Of a stretch of 23,845 nt of DNA, positions 14,583 through 23,121 are shown piece by piece. Under the pieces are notes generated by a model. It was not told the DNA's origin and made no database searches. It worked only from the letters and a program-made list of their open reading frames with translations. The DNA comes from DSOT01 sp052386775 (lineage in GTDB: Bacteria; Pseudomonadota; Gammaproteobacteria; Burkholderiales; SG8-41), in the NCBI GenBank assembly GCA_052386775.1, contig JBQTJV010000196.1, positions 1-23,845 of the forward strand. The letters run 5' to 3'. Each line of letters begins with the position of its first letter. Position 1 is the first letter of the stretch. The translations under genes were made by a program, and so were the position numbers.

Positions 14583-15575
14583 ATGAACCGTTGCGACACA
14601 TCGATGCGTTGGTGCCTGCTTGGACTGCTATTCGCCGCGGCATGGGAACCGGCTCGCGCGGCCGCGCCGGCGTGGCAGCCGACCCGGAACGTGGAGATCG
14701 TCATTCCCGGCGGCACCGGTGGCGGACAGGACCGGACCGCGCGCATCCTGCAGGACATCATGCAGAAAGGCCTCGTGCCCACCTCGGTCACGGTCGTCAA
14801 CCGGCCCGGGGGCGGCGGCAACATCGCGTACACCTACCTCAACCAGTTCGCCGGCGACGGCCATTACCTGGCTACCGCCACTGCGACGCTGCTCACCAAC
14901 AACATCCTCGGCGTGAGCCCGCTCAACTACACGCATTTCACGCCGGTAAGCGTGCTCTATGGCGAGTACGTCGGTTTTGCGACGCGCGCCGACGGGCCGT
15001 ACAAGAGCGGCAAGGACATCATTGCGCGACTGAAGAGCGCGCCCGATTCCGTGACCTTCGCGTTCGGCACGAGCCGCGGCAATGCCAATCACATCGGTGT
15101 CGCGCTCGCGGCGAAAGCGGCGGGCGTGGATCCGGCGGCGCTCAAAGTCGTGATCTACAAGGCGTCGATCGAAGCGACCACGGCGCTCATGGGCGGACAC
15201 GTCGACGTGGTGGCGACACCGATGTCGACCTACATCCCGGTGCTCGAAACCGGCAAGATTCGCATCGTCGCGATTGCGGCGCCCCGGCGCGTGGGCGGGC
15301 GCTACGCCGACGTGCCGACGTGGAAGGAGCAGGGTTATGACGCCGTGATGCCCAGTTATCGCATGTTCATCGCCGCGCGCGGCCTCGATGCGGCGCAGCG
15401 TCGCTACTGGGACGGCGTCTTCGCCCGGCTCGCAAAGAGCGATGCCTGGCAGAAGGAACTCGCCGCCAATGAATGGCAGGGCTCATATATGAACAGCACG
15501 GACAGCGTCAAGTATCTCGAAGCGCGCTATGCCGAATACAAGCGTATCCTCACCGAACTCAAACTCGCGAAATGA
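14583..15575 (+). CDS. Bug/TctC-like periplasmic solute-binding protein
   Basis: The 330-aa protein has a signal peptide (WCLLGLLFAAAW, likely cleavage after ARA at 26) and a TctC-type fold. The ligand loop reads IPGGTGGGQDRTAR (41-54), a variant of the usual PFPPGG motif and typical of a more distant TctC subgroup. VVNRPGGGGNIAY, FTPVSVLYGEYVG and ALMGGHVDVVATP are further family blocks. ATG 14583 has GGGGGAAG just upstream and begins a normal signal sequence. The gene overlaps the next (MmgE/PrpD) by ATGA, so the two are translationally coupled. That suggests the receptor senses or captures a polycarboxylate that the enzyme processes; this is inference. Confidence 0.92.
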   Translation: MNRCDTSMRWCLLGLLFAAAWEPARAAAPAWQPTRNVEIVIPGGTGGGQDRTARILQDIMQKGLVPTSVTVVNRPGGGGNIAYTYLNQFAGDGHYLATATATLLTNNILGVSPLNYTHFTPVSVLYGEYVGFATRADGPYKSGKDIIARLKSAPDSVTFAFGTSRGNANHIGVALAAKAAGVDPAALKVVIYKASIEATTALMGGHVDVVATPMSTYIPVLETGKIRIVAIAAPRRVGGRYADVPTWKEQGYDAVMPSYRMFIAARGLDAAQRRYWDGVFARLAKSDAWQKELAANEWQGSYMNSTDSVKYLEARYAEYKRILTELKLAK

Positions 15576-16918
15576 CGACTGCAGCACAGCAGCTGGCCGA
15601 ATTCGCCGTCGGCCTGAAGTATGAAGACATCCCCGCGGAGGTGGTAGAGCGGGCCAAGGATTGCGTTATCGATACCGTTGCTGCCTGCGTCTTTGGCGCC
15701 GAGTTGCCGTGGACGAAGACGGTGATCGGCTATGCGCAGCGCAACAGCGCTGCGGGGGAATGCAGCGTCCTCGGCACGCCGATCAAGGTCCGTGCCCCGT
15801 TCGCGTGCCTGACCAACGGCGCTGCGGCCCACGCCTTCGAACTCGACGCCCTGTGCGAGCCCAGCGTGGGAATTCATCCCAGCGCTGCGCTTGCCGTGCC
15901 GGCTCTTGCCGTCTCGCAGGGCCGCAAGAAGAACGGAAAGGATTTCGTTGCCGCGGTGGTCGCGGGTTACGAACTGCTCTATCGCATTGGCGATGCGGCG
16001 AAGCACTCGATAGAGAAAGTCGGGTTCCATTCGCCGGGGGTGGTCGGGGTTTACGGGACTGCGGCCGTCGTCGGCAGGCTGTTCGGGGTGGGCGCCGCGC
16101 AGATGGCCAGCGCGTTCGGCATCGCGGGATCGATGAGTTCCGGCCTGATGGAGTTCTCGCGCTCCGGCGGGATGGTGAAGCGCCTGCATCTGGGACGGGC
16201 GGCGGAGGGCGGCTTCATGGCGGCGATTCTCGCACGCGATGGTTACACCGGTCCCGGCGAGGTATTCGAGGGCAAGTTCGGTTTGCTGAACGTCTACTGC
16301 CGCGACGCGGATGTCACACGGCTGACGAAAGATCTCGGCACCACATGGCACGTCATGAAGACCAAAATCAAGCGCTACGCCTGCCATTCCACCGCGCAAG
16401 TGCCCGTGACGCTCGCGCTCGACCTGAAAGCGAAACACGGTATCAGCGGCGAGGACGTGGCCCGCATCAGCATCACGGCGAACGAGAAAACGGCCACGCA
16501 GCACGCGATCAACGAGCCGCGCGACATGACCATGATGCAGTACAGCGTGCCGTTTTCGACCGCACTGGCGCTCTATCTCGATCCCACCGAGCCGCGGGTT
16601 TTCTCCGAGCAGAGCCTCAACGACCCGAGAATTCGAGCGTTGGCCAAAACTGCGGAAGTGAACCCGCTTGCCGGTTCCTCAGGCTATCTGTCCTCGACCT
16701 GCCGCTTGACGCTCCATCTCAGGAACGGCAAGGAAGTCACTGCGGAAGGACACGACTTCAAGGGGACGCCGACCATGCCGCTCAGCCGAACCGAGCTGCG
16801 CGACAAGTTCTTGAAGCTGACGGCGCATCGCGACCCGGCGAAGGCGGATCGCCTGTTCTCGCAGTTGGCCGAAGCGGAGAGGCTCGCGGATTTCGGCACC
16901 CTGGACTTCGCGCTGTAG
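15572..16918 (+). CDS. MmgE/PrpD family protein
   Basis: Family of 2-methylcitrate dehydratase, cis-aconitate decarboxylase and relatives. The 448-aa product fits the family: an all-helical first domain starting TTAAQQLAEFAVGLKYEDIP, HPSAALAVPALAVSQGRKKNG, GFHSPGVVGVYGTAAVVGRLFG, IAGSMSSGLMEF, YACHSTAQVPVTLALDL and a C-terminal lid (FKGTPTMPLS, then LRDKFLKLTAH). The ATG at 15572 overlaps the Bug gene stop. It is not part of a prpBC methylcitrate operon, so true PrpD function is unlikely; a dehydratase, isomerase or decarboxylase for another polycarboxylate is more plausible. The substrate is unknown. Confidence 0.92.
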   Translation: MTTAAQQLAEFAVGLKYEDIPAEVVERAKDCVIDTVAACVFGAELPWTKTVIGYAQRNSAAGECSVLGTPIKVRAPFACLTNGAAAHAFELDALCEPSVGIHPSAALAVPALAVSQGRKKNGKDFVAAVVAGYELLYRIGDAAKHSIEKVGFHSPGVVGVYGTAAVVGRLFGVGAAQMASAFGIAGSMSSGLMEFSRSGGMVKRLHLGRAAEGGFMAAILARDGYTGPGEVFEGKFGLLNVYCRDADVTRLTKDLGTTWHVMKTKIKRYACHSTAQVPVTLALDLKAKHGISGEDVARISITANEKTATQHAINEPRDMTMMQYSVPFSTALALYLDPTEPRVFSEQSLNDPRIRALAKTAEVNPLAGSSGYLSSTCRLTLHLRNGKEVTAEGHDFKGTPTMPLSRTELRDKFLKLTAHRDPAKADRLFSQLAEAERLADFGTLDFAL

Positions 16919-16951
16919 CCCATAGATGGGAGTGCGCCAGCCACGCGTCTT

Positions 16952-17953
16952 TCAATCGACCGTCGCCCCTGATTCGCGCACGAGCTTGCCCCAGCGCGCG
17001 ACTTCCTTTCTGTAGAACGCGACGAACTGCTCCGGCGTGCTCGTCATCGGCTCGGCGCCGACGGCGAGCAGCTTCGCCCGCGTATCCGGTGCGGCAACGA
17101 TCTTCGCGAACACTTCGCTCAGCCGGGTAATGATCGGCTGCGGTGTGCCGGCGGGCGCCATGATCACGTACCACAGCACCGCTTCCAGATCCGGGTAGCC
17201 GGCCTCGTGAGTCGTGGGCACGTCGGGCAGCATGGAAGAGCGCTGGGGCGCGAGGGTGGCAAGCGGCCGCAGCTTGGATGCCTTGACGTACGGCACAGCG
17301 CTGGCGACGCCGATCACGACAGCATGAACGTGGCCGCCCAGCACGGCGACGGTCGCGGGGGTGATGCCCTTGTACGGAACGATCAGCACATCCAGACGAT
17401 TCGAGGACTTGATGAGTTGCGCGACCAGGTCGTTGGTTGTGCCCGGACCGCCGGTACCGAAGCTCACGCTGCCGGGCCGGTTCCGCGCGAGCTGGATCAG
17501 CTCTTTGATGCTGCGCGCGGGAAGGGAAGGATGGACCGCCAGCACCTGCGGATTGGCGGCGACCAGGCCGATCGGGCTGAGATCCTTTTCCGGGTCGTAA
17601 CCGAGCTTCTTGTAAAGCGTCTTGCTCACCGCGAGCGAAGTGGTGCAGATCACCAGCGTATGGCCGTCGGGCGCCGATTTCGCGGCCGCTTCGTTGCCGA
17701 CGTTGCCGCCGGCGCCCGGCCGGTTTTCCGGCACGACCGGCTGGCCGACCTCTTCGCTCAACTTCTGTGCGAGCAGCCGCCCCAGCACGTCGGTGCCGCC
17801 GCCGGGCGGGAACGGCAGGATGAAACGGATCGGACGGCTTGGGTAGGGCGCAGAGGCGCTCTGCGCGTAGACATGGGCCGTAATAAGCATCCCGGCAACG
17901 GCCACCGCACAAGCGCCGAGGCGGGTGAAGCGCCGCTGAACAGCGAGGGTCAT
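16952..17953 (-). CDS. Bug/TctC-family periplasmic solute-binding protein
   Basis: The 333-aa canonical Bug protein has a signal peptide (cleavage near VYA-QS at 30), the motif PIRFILPFPPGGGTDVLGRL (41-60), VPENRPGAGGNVGNEAAAK, DLSPIGLVAANPQVLAVHPS and VPYKGITPATVAVLGG. It is the third orphan receptor in the window. The ATG overlaps the TGA of the upstream histidine phosphatase (ATGA), so the two form a coupled pair. It converges on the MmgE/PrpD gene with a 33-bp gap. No TctAB subunits are adjacent. Confidence 0.95.
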   Translation of the reverse strand: MTLAVQRRFTRLGACAVAVAGMLITAHVYAQSASAPYPSRPIRFILPFPPGGGTDVLGRLLAQKLSEEVGQPVVPENRPGAGGNVGNEAAAKSAPDGHTLVICTTSLAVSKTLYKKLGYDPEKDLSPIGLVAANPQVLAVHPSLPARSIKELIQLARNRPGSVSFGTGGPGTTNDLVAQLIKSSNRLDVLIVPYKGITPATVAVLGGHVHAVVIGVASAVPYVKASKLRPLATLAPQRSSMLPDVPTTHEAGYPDLEAVLWYVIMAPAGTPQPIITRLSEVFAKIVAAPDTRAKLLAVGAEPMTSTPEQFVAFYRKEVARWGKLVRESGATVD

Positions 17954-18684
17954 GGCGTGATTTCCAACGGATTAATTGTTCTGATGACGCTTCGCATTTT
18001 ATGCGAGCCTGCGGCGGCGGGGCGCGCTGTATTGCGAAGACCTTCCCAGTCCTCGATCCGTATGCGCGCAACCACTTCGAAATCGGTGCCCAGCGGCCGT
18101 ACCACCGCGCACTCGCCCTCGGCAAGGTATGGCGTGCCGGCCACGGCAAAAAACGGATTGCCATGGCTCGATATCACCAGATTCGCGCCCGGCTTTATCG
18201 GCGCCCTCAGCAACTGTCGCAGCCCCGCATAACGGTCCTCGTGCTGCGGCCGCGCCGGTCCGCCCCGCACGGCCCCCGCTTTTTCCGCGCGACCGAAAGC
18301 GAGCATTGCGGTTTCGAGCGTACGGCAGCGCGGGCTGGCGAGCACTCTGCCGATGGGGATGCCCAGCGCTTTGATGAAGGCGCCGATATCGCGCGCCTCC
18401 CGGCGTCCCCGCTCGTTCAGCAGCCTCTGGTTTTCGCAGTCCTCGTCGCTTTGCGAGCGCGTGTCGTCTCGCGAAAAATCGGTGGACGTATGGCGGAAGT
18501 AGAGGATGTACCCGCCCGTGCGCAACTCGGAAACCAGTTCGCCGGCCGGCATGCTTTTCGCAGGCAGCGAGGAGCGTCCCGGCGCGGGTGGCGGGACGCC
18601 TTGCAGCGCGGGCGACAGCGCGTGCGCCGGCACGCCAAGACCTGCCGCAGCCGCAAGCGCGAGCGAATACAGAGCGGATTTCAT
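17950..18684 (-). CDS. Exported histidine phosphatase family protein
   Basis: The 244-aa protein has a clear signal peptide (MKSALYSLALAAAAGLGVPAHA) and is therefore probably periplasmic. The phosphoglycerate-mutase-like core has R64-H65 in YFRHTSTD (phosphate-binding and phosphohistidine; Thr replaces the usual Gly of RHG), R119 and E124 in LASPRCRTLETA, and H174 in ISSHGNPFFAV. It likely hydrolyses a small phosphate ester; the substrate is unknown. It is translationally coupled to the downstream Bug receptor (4-bp overlap) and divergent from the multicopper oxidase with only 48 bp between the start codons. Confidence 0.9.
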   Translation of the reverse strand: MKSALYSLALAAAAGLGVPAHALSPALQGVPPPAPGRSSLPAKSMPAGELVSELRTGGYILYFRHTSTDFSRDDTRSQSDEDCENQRLLNERGRREARDIGAFIKALGIPIGRVLASPRCRTLETAMLAFGRAEKAGAVRGGPARPQHEDRYAGLRQLLRAPIKPGANLVISSHGNPFFAVAGTPYLAEGECAVVRPLGTDFEVVARIRIEDWEGLRNTARPAAAGSHKMRSVIRTINPLEITP

Positions 18685-18732
18685 GGGGGCCCGGGATGTA
18701 GGCAGGGAAATGATATTCTCCGCAACAAAAGC

Positions 18733-20148
18733 ATGAAAGTCTCGCGCCGATCACTTCTGAAAGCGCTCGCTGCGCTGCCGCTGGCGGGGGCTTGTGCCGT
18801 CCAGCCTGCCGGCTCCGCGCCAGTCACGCTTGCCGCGCGCGTGGCGCGGCAACGTCTGATTTCAGATGCGTATCCCGAAACCGAGGTGTGGACTTACGGC
18901 GGCAGCGTTCCCGGCCCGCAGTTAAGATTTCGCCAGGGCGACACGCTGCGGGTCGTGCTGGAGAACCGGCTGCCGGCCGCGACGACAATACACTGGCATG
19001 GCCTGCGCGTGCCCAATGCCATGGACGGCGTGCCTCATGTGACCCAACCGCCGGTTGCGCCGGGCGAGCGTTTTGTTTACGAGTTCGCTTTACCCGATGC
19101 GGGCACATACTGGTACCACCCGCACGAACACAGCCAGGAGCAGGTTGCCCGGGGTCTCTACGGCGTTCTGATCGTCGAGGAAAGCGAGCCGCCGCGTGTC
19201 GATCGCGATCTGGTGTGGGTGCTGTCCGACTGGCGCCTGGCGCCCGATGCCTCGCACCGCGAGGATTTCGACGATCTGTTCGACATGACGCACGGCGGAC
19301 GTATCGGAAACACCGTCACGATCAACGGGCGTTTCACCATGAAGGAAGGCGCGCTCGAGGTGCGGTCCGGAGAGCGGATCCGTCTGCGGCTGGTCAACAC
19401 CGCCGTCGCGCGCGTGTTCCGGCTGCATTTTTCCCCGCACACGCCGCGCCTGATCGCGCTCGATGGACAGCCGGTCGTGCCGCGCCGGGTAGAAAGCGGC
19501 GTGGTGCTGGGACCGGGCATGCGCGCGGATCTCATCCTGGATTTCATGCTGGAGCCGGGCACGCGCACCGAAGTCATCGACGATTTCTATCCGCGGGCGA
19601 GCGGCCGCCTGATCGAACTCCGCTATGACACCGCGCCGCCTTTGCGGGTGCGGGCACTCGATGCGCCGGTGGCTCTGGCGGCCAATCCGCTGGCAGAACC
19701 TGATGCGGCGCGCAGCGTGCACCATGAGATCCTGTTTCAGGGAGGCGCGATGGGGACGGTGCGGGATGCGCTGTTCGAAGGCGAGCGGGTCGGCCTTGCC
19801 CAATTGGCGCGGCAGCATCACCTCGCCTGGATCGTGAACGGCGCTGCGGTGAGGGGCCACGCACCCGCGCCGCTGCTCGTGTTGAAGCGCGGCGGCCACT
19901 ACGTGCTCGATCTCATCAACGAAACCGCGTGGCACCATCCGATTCATCTCCACGGTCACGTTTTTCGGATCGTCGCGCGCAACGGCATTCCCAACGGGCT
20001 GCGCGAATGGGCCGATACGGTGTTGATGGCGCCGCGCGAGCGCGTGCAAATCGCCTTCGTGGCCGACAATCCCGGCGACTGGATGCTTCATTGCCATGTG
20101 CTGGCGCACCAGGCGGGCGGCATGAGCGCCGTGCTGCGCGTGGCTTGA
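18733..20148 (+). CDS. Multicopper oxidase, Tat-exported
   Basis: The 471-aa laccase/CueO-like oxidase couples one-electron oxidation of a substrate (metal ion or phenol) to O2 reduction in the periplasm. The N-terminus VSRRSLLKALAALPLAGA is a twin-arginine signal. All four copper motifs are present: HWHG (87-90), YHPHEH (128-133), HPIHLHG (402-408) and HCHVLAHQAGGM (453-464), with C454, H402 and H459 as type 1 ligands and M464 as likely axial ligand. The size and motifs indicate a three-cupredoxin enzyme. No methionine-rich insert of the CueO kind is seen, which argues against a specialised Cu(I) oxidase. AGAC at 19-21 is a poor lipobox. It is followed 5 bp later by an EamA transporter. Confidence 0.93.
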   Translation: MKVSRRSLLKALAALPLAGACAVQPAGSAPVTLAARVARQRLISDAYPETEVWTYGGSVPGPQLRFRQGDTLRVVLENRLPAATTIHWHGLRVPNAMDGVPHVTQPPVAPGERFVYEFALPDAGTYWYHPHEHSQEQVARGLYGVLIVEESEPPRVDRDLVWVLSDWRLAPDASHREDFDDLFDMTHGGRIGNTVTINGRFTMKEGALEVRSGERIRLRLVNTAVARVFRLHFSPHTPRLIALDGQPVVPRRVESGVVLGPGMRADLILDFMLEPGTRTEVIDDFYPRASGRLIELRYDTAPPLRVRALDAPVALAANPLAEPDAARSVHHEILFQGGAMGTVRDALFEGERVGLAQLARQHHLAWIVNGAAVRGHAPAPLLVLKRGGHYVLDLINETAWHHPIHLHGHVFRIVARNGIPNGLREWADTVLMAPRERVQIAFVADNPGDWMLHCHVLAHQAGGMSAVLRVA

Positions 20149-20153
20149 GCGGC

Positions 20154-21056
20154 ATGCACGCGCCGCGACTCCGGGACTGGGTGCTGCTGCTGACGCTCGC
20201 AGCGATGTGGGGCTCCGCCTTCATGTTCATCAAGATTTCGGTGATCGACGTGCCGCCGGCGACCATTGCGGCGTCGCGGCTGGTGATCGCGGCCGCCGTC
20301 CTGGTCGCGGTGATCCATGCGCACAAACTGAAGCTGCTGCCGCTGTCCGGAATGTGGTGGCACTACGCGCTGCTCGCGCTGATCGGCAACGCGGTGCCGT
20401 TTTATCTCATCGCGTGGGGCCAGCAATACATCGATAGCGCGCTCGCGGGTATCACCATGGCGATCATGCCGCTGGCGACACTCGTGCTGGCGCATTTTTT
20501 CGTGCACGGCGAGCGCATCACGCGCAGCCGCGCCATCGGCTTCGTTCTCGGCTTCAGCGGCATCGTCCTGCTGATCGGCCCCACCGCACTGAGTGGATTG
20601 GGCGGTTCGGCCCTGCAGGTCGCGGGCCAACTCGGCGTGCTGGCGGGCGCGTTGTGCTACGCCACCAACACCGTCATCGCGCAGCGCACGATCAAGAGCG
20701 ATGTGCTGGTGGCCTCCGCCGGCGTGCTGCTGATCGCGAGCGCGATGACGCTCCCCGTTGCGCTGCTGCTCGATCGGCCCTGGACGCTGCAACCGGACTG
20801 GGGATCGCTGCTCTCCGTGCTGTGGCTCGGCGTCGGGCCGACCGGCATTGCCACCATCTTCTATTTCGTGGTGATCGGTTCGGCGGGTCCCACCTTCATG
20901 TCCCTCGTGAACTATCTTGCGCCGTGCGTAGCGCTGCTTCTCGGCGTGGTCATCCTCCACGAAGAACCGGGCCCCAACGCCTACGCGGGGCTGGCGTTGA
21001 TCCTTTCCGGTATCGCACTGAGCCAGTTGAAGCCGCGCGGACAGCGCGTCGGCTGA
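20154..21056 (+). CDS. EamA/DMT-superfamily transporter
   Basis: The 300-aa inner-membrane protein has ten predicted spans made of two EamA repeats: WGSAFMFIKISVIDVPP with ASRLVIAA in the first half, and GALCYATNTVIAQR through FYFVVIGSAGPTFMSLVNYLAP in the second. It ends in the usual short basic tail. Such proteins are drug/metabolite exporters or amino-acid permeases of the RhtA type; the substrate is not evident. ATG 20154 lies 5 bp after the multicopper oxidase stop, so the two are probably cotranscribed. Confidence 0.93.
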   Translation: MHAPRLRDWVLLLTLAAMWGSAFMFIKISVIDVPPATIAASRLVIAAAVLVAVIHAHKLKLLPLSGMWWHYALLALIGNAVPFYLIAWGQQYIDSALAGITMAIMPLATLVLAHFFVHGERITRSRAIGFVLGFSGIVLLIGPTALSGLGGSALQVAGQLGVLAGALCYATNTVIAQRTIKSDVLVASAGVLLIASAMTLPVALLLDRPWTLQPDWGSLLSVLWLGVGPTGIATIFYFVVIGSAGPTFMSLVNYLAPCVALLLGVVILHEEPGPNAYAGLALILSGIALSQLKPRGQRVG

Positions 21057-21247
21057 AGTCCCGAAGCCTGTTCGATTTAGTTTTGTGTCACCGGAAATAC
21101 CCAATCTGGTCTGGGCGGGCTATGCGTCAAACGCAAGTATCCCGAAATATTTCACCATCTTAAGCGAACAAAGGGCGTATGGTGGTGTCAACCGTATGAG
21201 GGGTACTACGTTGCTTGTGGTTGCGATCCGACGAGGCGCGCATCGTG

Positions 21248-21481
21248 ATGAACGTTATTTACAACAGCGATAACTATTGCGTGGTCGAGTACCCGGCCGA
21301 GCACGCGATCGAACTCGTGGACAAGCGCAGCGCGCGCGGCACGCTCATGCAGGGTGACGTCGCGGAGCGATTTGCACAGTCCATGCAGGACGCGGTCGAA
21401 GAAGAAGCCACGGCCGAGCATATCGACGAATTTCTCGGCGGATTCGACACGCTGCTGACCCAACCTGTCGTTTATCACTGA
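21248..21481 (+). CDS. DUF3567-like small protein
   Basis: The 77-aa acidic protein begins MNVIYNSDNYCVVEYPAE, contains ELVDKRSARGTLMQGDVAERF and ends FLGGFDTLLTQPVVYH. This matches my recollection of DUF3567, a conserved betaproteobacterial family of unknown function. I chose ATG 21248 rather than 21215 because the conserved family starts with MNVIYNS. A weak GAGG lies upstream. It stands alone, 191 bp after the EamA gene; that gap shows no clear gene. Confidence 0.85.
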   Translation: MNVIYNSDNYCVVEYPAEHAIELVDKRSARGTLMQGDVAERFAQSMQDAVEEEATAEHIDEFLGGFDTLLTQPVVYH

Positions 21482-21506
21482 GCGCGCAGAGCCTTAGCGC
21501 GTTGCC

Positions 21507-22238
21507 TCAACACCGGGCCCAGCCCGGGTCCTCCCGATCCAGTATTCTTCTCAGCGCCTGCAGGTGCAGTTCCGCCTGCTGGCTTTCGCGGCCCATCTGG
21601 CGGGCGGTAAGCTGCGCCACCGGCTCGGAAACGAGCTTGAGCGGTCTGCCGGTTCCCGCGGCGAGCACCTGCAGCATGCACGCGCGCTCGAGATAGTACA
21701 GGTCATCGAACGTGGCAGCGACCGTGGCGCCGCATGCGATGACGCCGTGATTGGCGAGGAACAGGATGTCGGCATCGCCCAGTGTCGCGCACATGCGCTC
21801 GCCTTCCTGCTCATCGAGCGCGAGGCCGTTGTAATCCTCGTCGTAGGCGATGCGGCCGTAGAACTTGAGCGAATTCTGACTCGCCCATTCGAGCCGCCCG
21901 CCCTGCACCACGGTAAGCGCGGCGGCGTACGGCATGTGGGTATGCATGACGCATTTCGGATTGCGCCCTCCGCGGTGGATCGCGCCATGGATGAAGAACG
22001 CCGTTGGTTCCACGCTGTGCTCGCCCGTCACTTTACGCCCGTGCGTATCGACGACGACCAGATCGCCCGGGGTGAGTTCGGACCAGTGGAAGCCCTGCGG
22101 GTTGATCAGGAAGTGGTCCTCGCGCCCCGGGATGGCGAGACTGAAGTGATTGCAGATGCCTTCGCCCAGCCCCAGGCGCGCCGCCCAGCGCAGTGCGGTG
22201 GCGAGTTCAATGCGGGCTTCGCGTTCCTGCGGGCTCAT
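21507..22238 (-). CDS. Class II aldolase/adducin family protein
   Basis: Zinc-dependent FucA/AraD-like fold. The 243-aa product has E77 in HSVEPTAFFIHG, zinc ligands H99 and H101 in VMHTHMPYA and H164 in LANHGVIACG, and the substrate motif GEGICNHFSLA. These match the E/H/H/H set of fuculose-phosphate aldolase. GINxS-type residues suggest aldol cleavage or decarboxylation of a hydroxy-acid or sugar acid; the exact substrate is not readable. It lies 15 bp downstream of an IclR regulator on the same strand, so it is probably controlled by it. Confidence 0.92.
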   Translation of the reverse strand: MSPQEREARIELATALRWAARLGLGEGICNHFSLAIPGREDHFLINPQGFHWSELTPGDLVVVDTHGRKVTGEHSVEPTAFFIHGAIHRGGRNPKCVMHTHMPYAAALTVVQGGRLEWASQNSLKFYGRIAYDEDYNGLALDEQEGERMCATLGDADILFLANHGVIACGATVAATFDDLYYLERACMLQVLAAGTGRPLKLVSEPVAQLTARQMGRESQQAELHLQALRRILDREDPGWARC

Positions 22239-22253
22239 GCTCGATTCCTCGAT

Positions 22254-23030
22254 TCAATTACGGTGGCCGATGGCGCGGGAGATATCTTCGGCGGTCGTCT
22301 TGACGTGCGCCGCCCATGCCTTGTTGAGCCGGTCCGAGGGCGCTGACACGGAAAGGCCGGCCACCAGGCGGCCCTCGTCGTTGTAGATGCCGGCACCGAT
22401 GCACGACACGCCCTTTTCCGCTTCCTGGTTGTCGAGCGCGTAGCCCTGAGCCCTGATCTGCTCCAGTTCGCGTGCCAGCCGCTGCGCGTCCGTCAGGGTG
22501 TTCTCGGTATATCTCGGCAGACCGGTGCGCTGCATGTACTGCCGCGATTTCTCGGGCCCATCATCGGAGAGAAAGATCTTTCCCACCGCGGTGATGTGGA
22601 GCGGCGCCCGCGCGCCGATGATCTGCACGACGCGCATCATCGAGTTGCCCGCTGCGGTGCGCTCGACGTACACCACTTCGTCGGCATGCCGCACCGACAG
22701 GTTCACGGTCTCGCCCAGTTGCTGATGCAGCTTCTGCATGTAGGGCAGCGCCTCCTGCCGCACGCTGATTCGCGATTTCACCAGGTTGCCGAGTTCGAGG
22801 AGCCGTATTCCCAGCCGGTAGGTGCCCGGCTCGACGCGGTCGACCAACCGGTTGTCGACCATGACGGCGAGGATGCGATGGGCGGTGGAAGGATGCAGCC
22901 CGGTCTGAGCGGCGAGCTGCTTCAGGTTGATGGGCGCGCTGTGTCCGGCGAGCGCATCGAGGAGATGCATCATCCGCTCGATGACCTGGATGGACGATTT
23001 GGCTTCTTTTCCGGCCACGGGGATAGGCAT
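22254..23030 (-). CDS. IclR-family transcriptional regulator
   Basis: The 258-aa protein has an N-terminal winged helix (about 13-75: VIERMMHLLDALAG, LKQLAAQTGLHPSTAHRIL, GTYRLGIRLLELG) and a C-terminal GAF-like effector domain (LGETVNLSVRHADEVVYVER, APLHITAVGKIFLS, EKGVSCIGAGIYN). IclR regulators usually respond to small organic acids and control catabolic operons next to them, here most likely the class II aldolase gene. The candidate promoter at 23046-23074 places the start of transcription only about 8 nt before the ATG, and no Shine-Dalgarno is visible. Confidence 0.95.
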   Translation of the reverse strand: MPIPVAGKEAKSSIQVIERMMHLLDALAGHSAPINLKQLAAQTGLHPSTAHRILAVMVDNRLVDRVEPGTYRLGIRLLELGNLVKSRISVRQEALPYMQKLHQQLGETVNLSVRHADEVVYVERTAAGNSMMRVVQIIGARAPLHITAVGKIFLSDDGPEKSRQYMQRTGLPRYTENTLTDAQRLARELEQIRAQGYALDNQEAEKGVSCIGAGIYNDEGRLVAGLSVSAPSDRLNKAWAAHVKTTAEDISRAIGHRN

Positions 23031-23045
23031 GCGCTGAGTGGGGCG

Positions 23046-23074
23046 ATTCTATATGATGAAAACTGCCGCAACAA
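23046..23074 (-). promoter_or_regulatory. Candidate promoter of the IclR gene
   Basis: On the minus strand, TTGTTG (23069-23074), a 17-bp spacer and TAGAAT (23046-23051) fit sigma70. It lies in the 91-bp divergent gap with the HtrA-like gene. Partial half-sites TTC...GAA around 23047-23060 could be a regulator site, but this is weak. Confidence 0.45.
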
Positions 23075-23121
23075 CTTCATCCCGAATACATACTGAAGAA
23101 AGGTTTCGCTACACTAACCCG

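Noticed and set aside
15661..17130. 489-codon plus-strand frame overlapping MmgE/PrpD
   Set aside because: Arg-rich alternate-frame shadow of a well-supported gene.
16782..18164. 460-codon minus-strand frame over the third Bug gene
   Set aside because: Alternate-frame shadow; the Bug and phosphatase frames carry all motifs.
18790..18795. Possible lipobox (AGAC) in the multicopper oxidase signal
   Set aside because: The -3 residue is Ala rather than Leu/Val/Ile, and the twin-arginine signal alone explains export.
21057..21247. Gap with a 62-codon frame (21085-21273) before the DUF3567-like gene
   Set aside because: No ribosome site or motif, and it runs into the real start; no convincing promoter or RNA structure found either.
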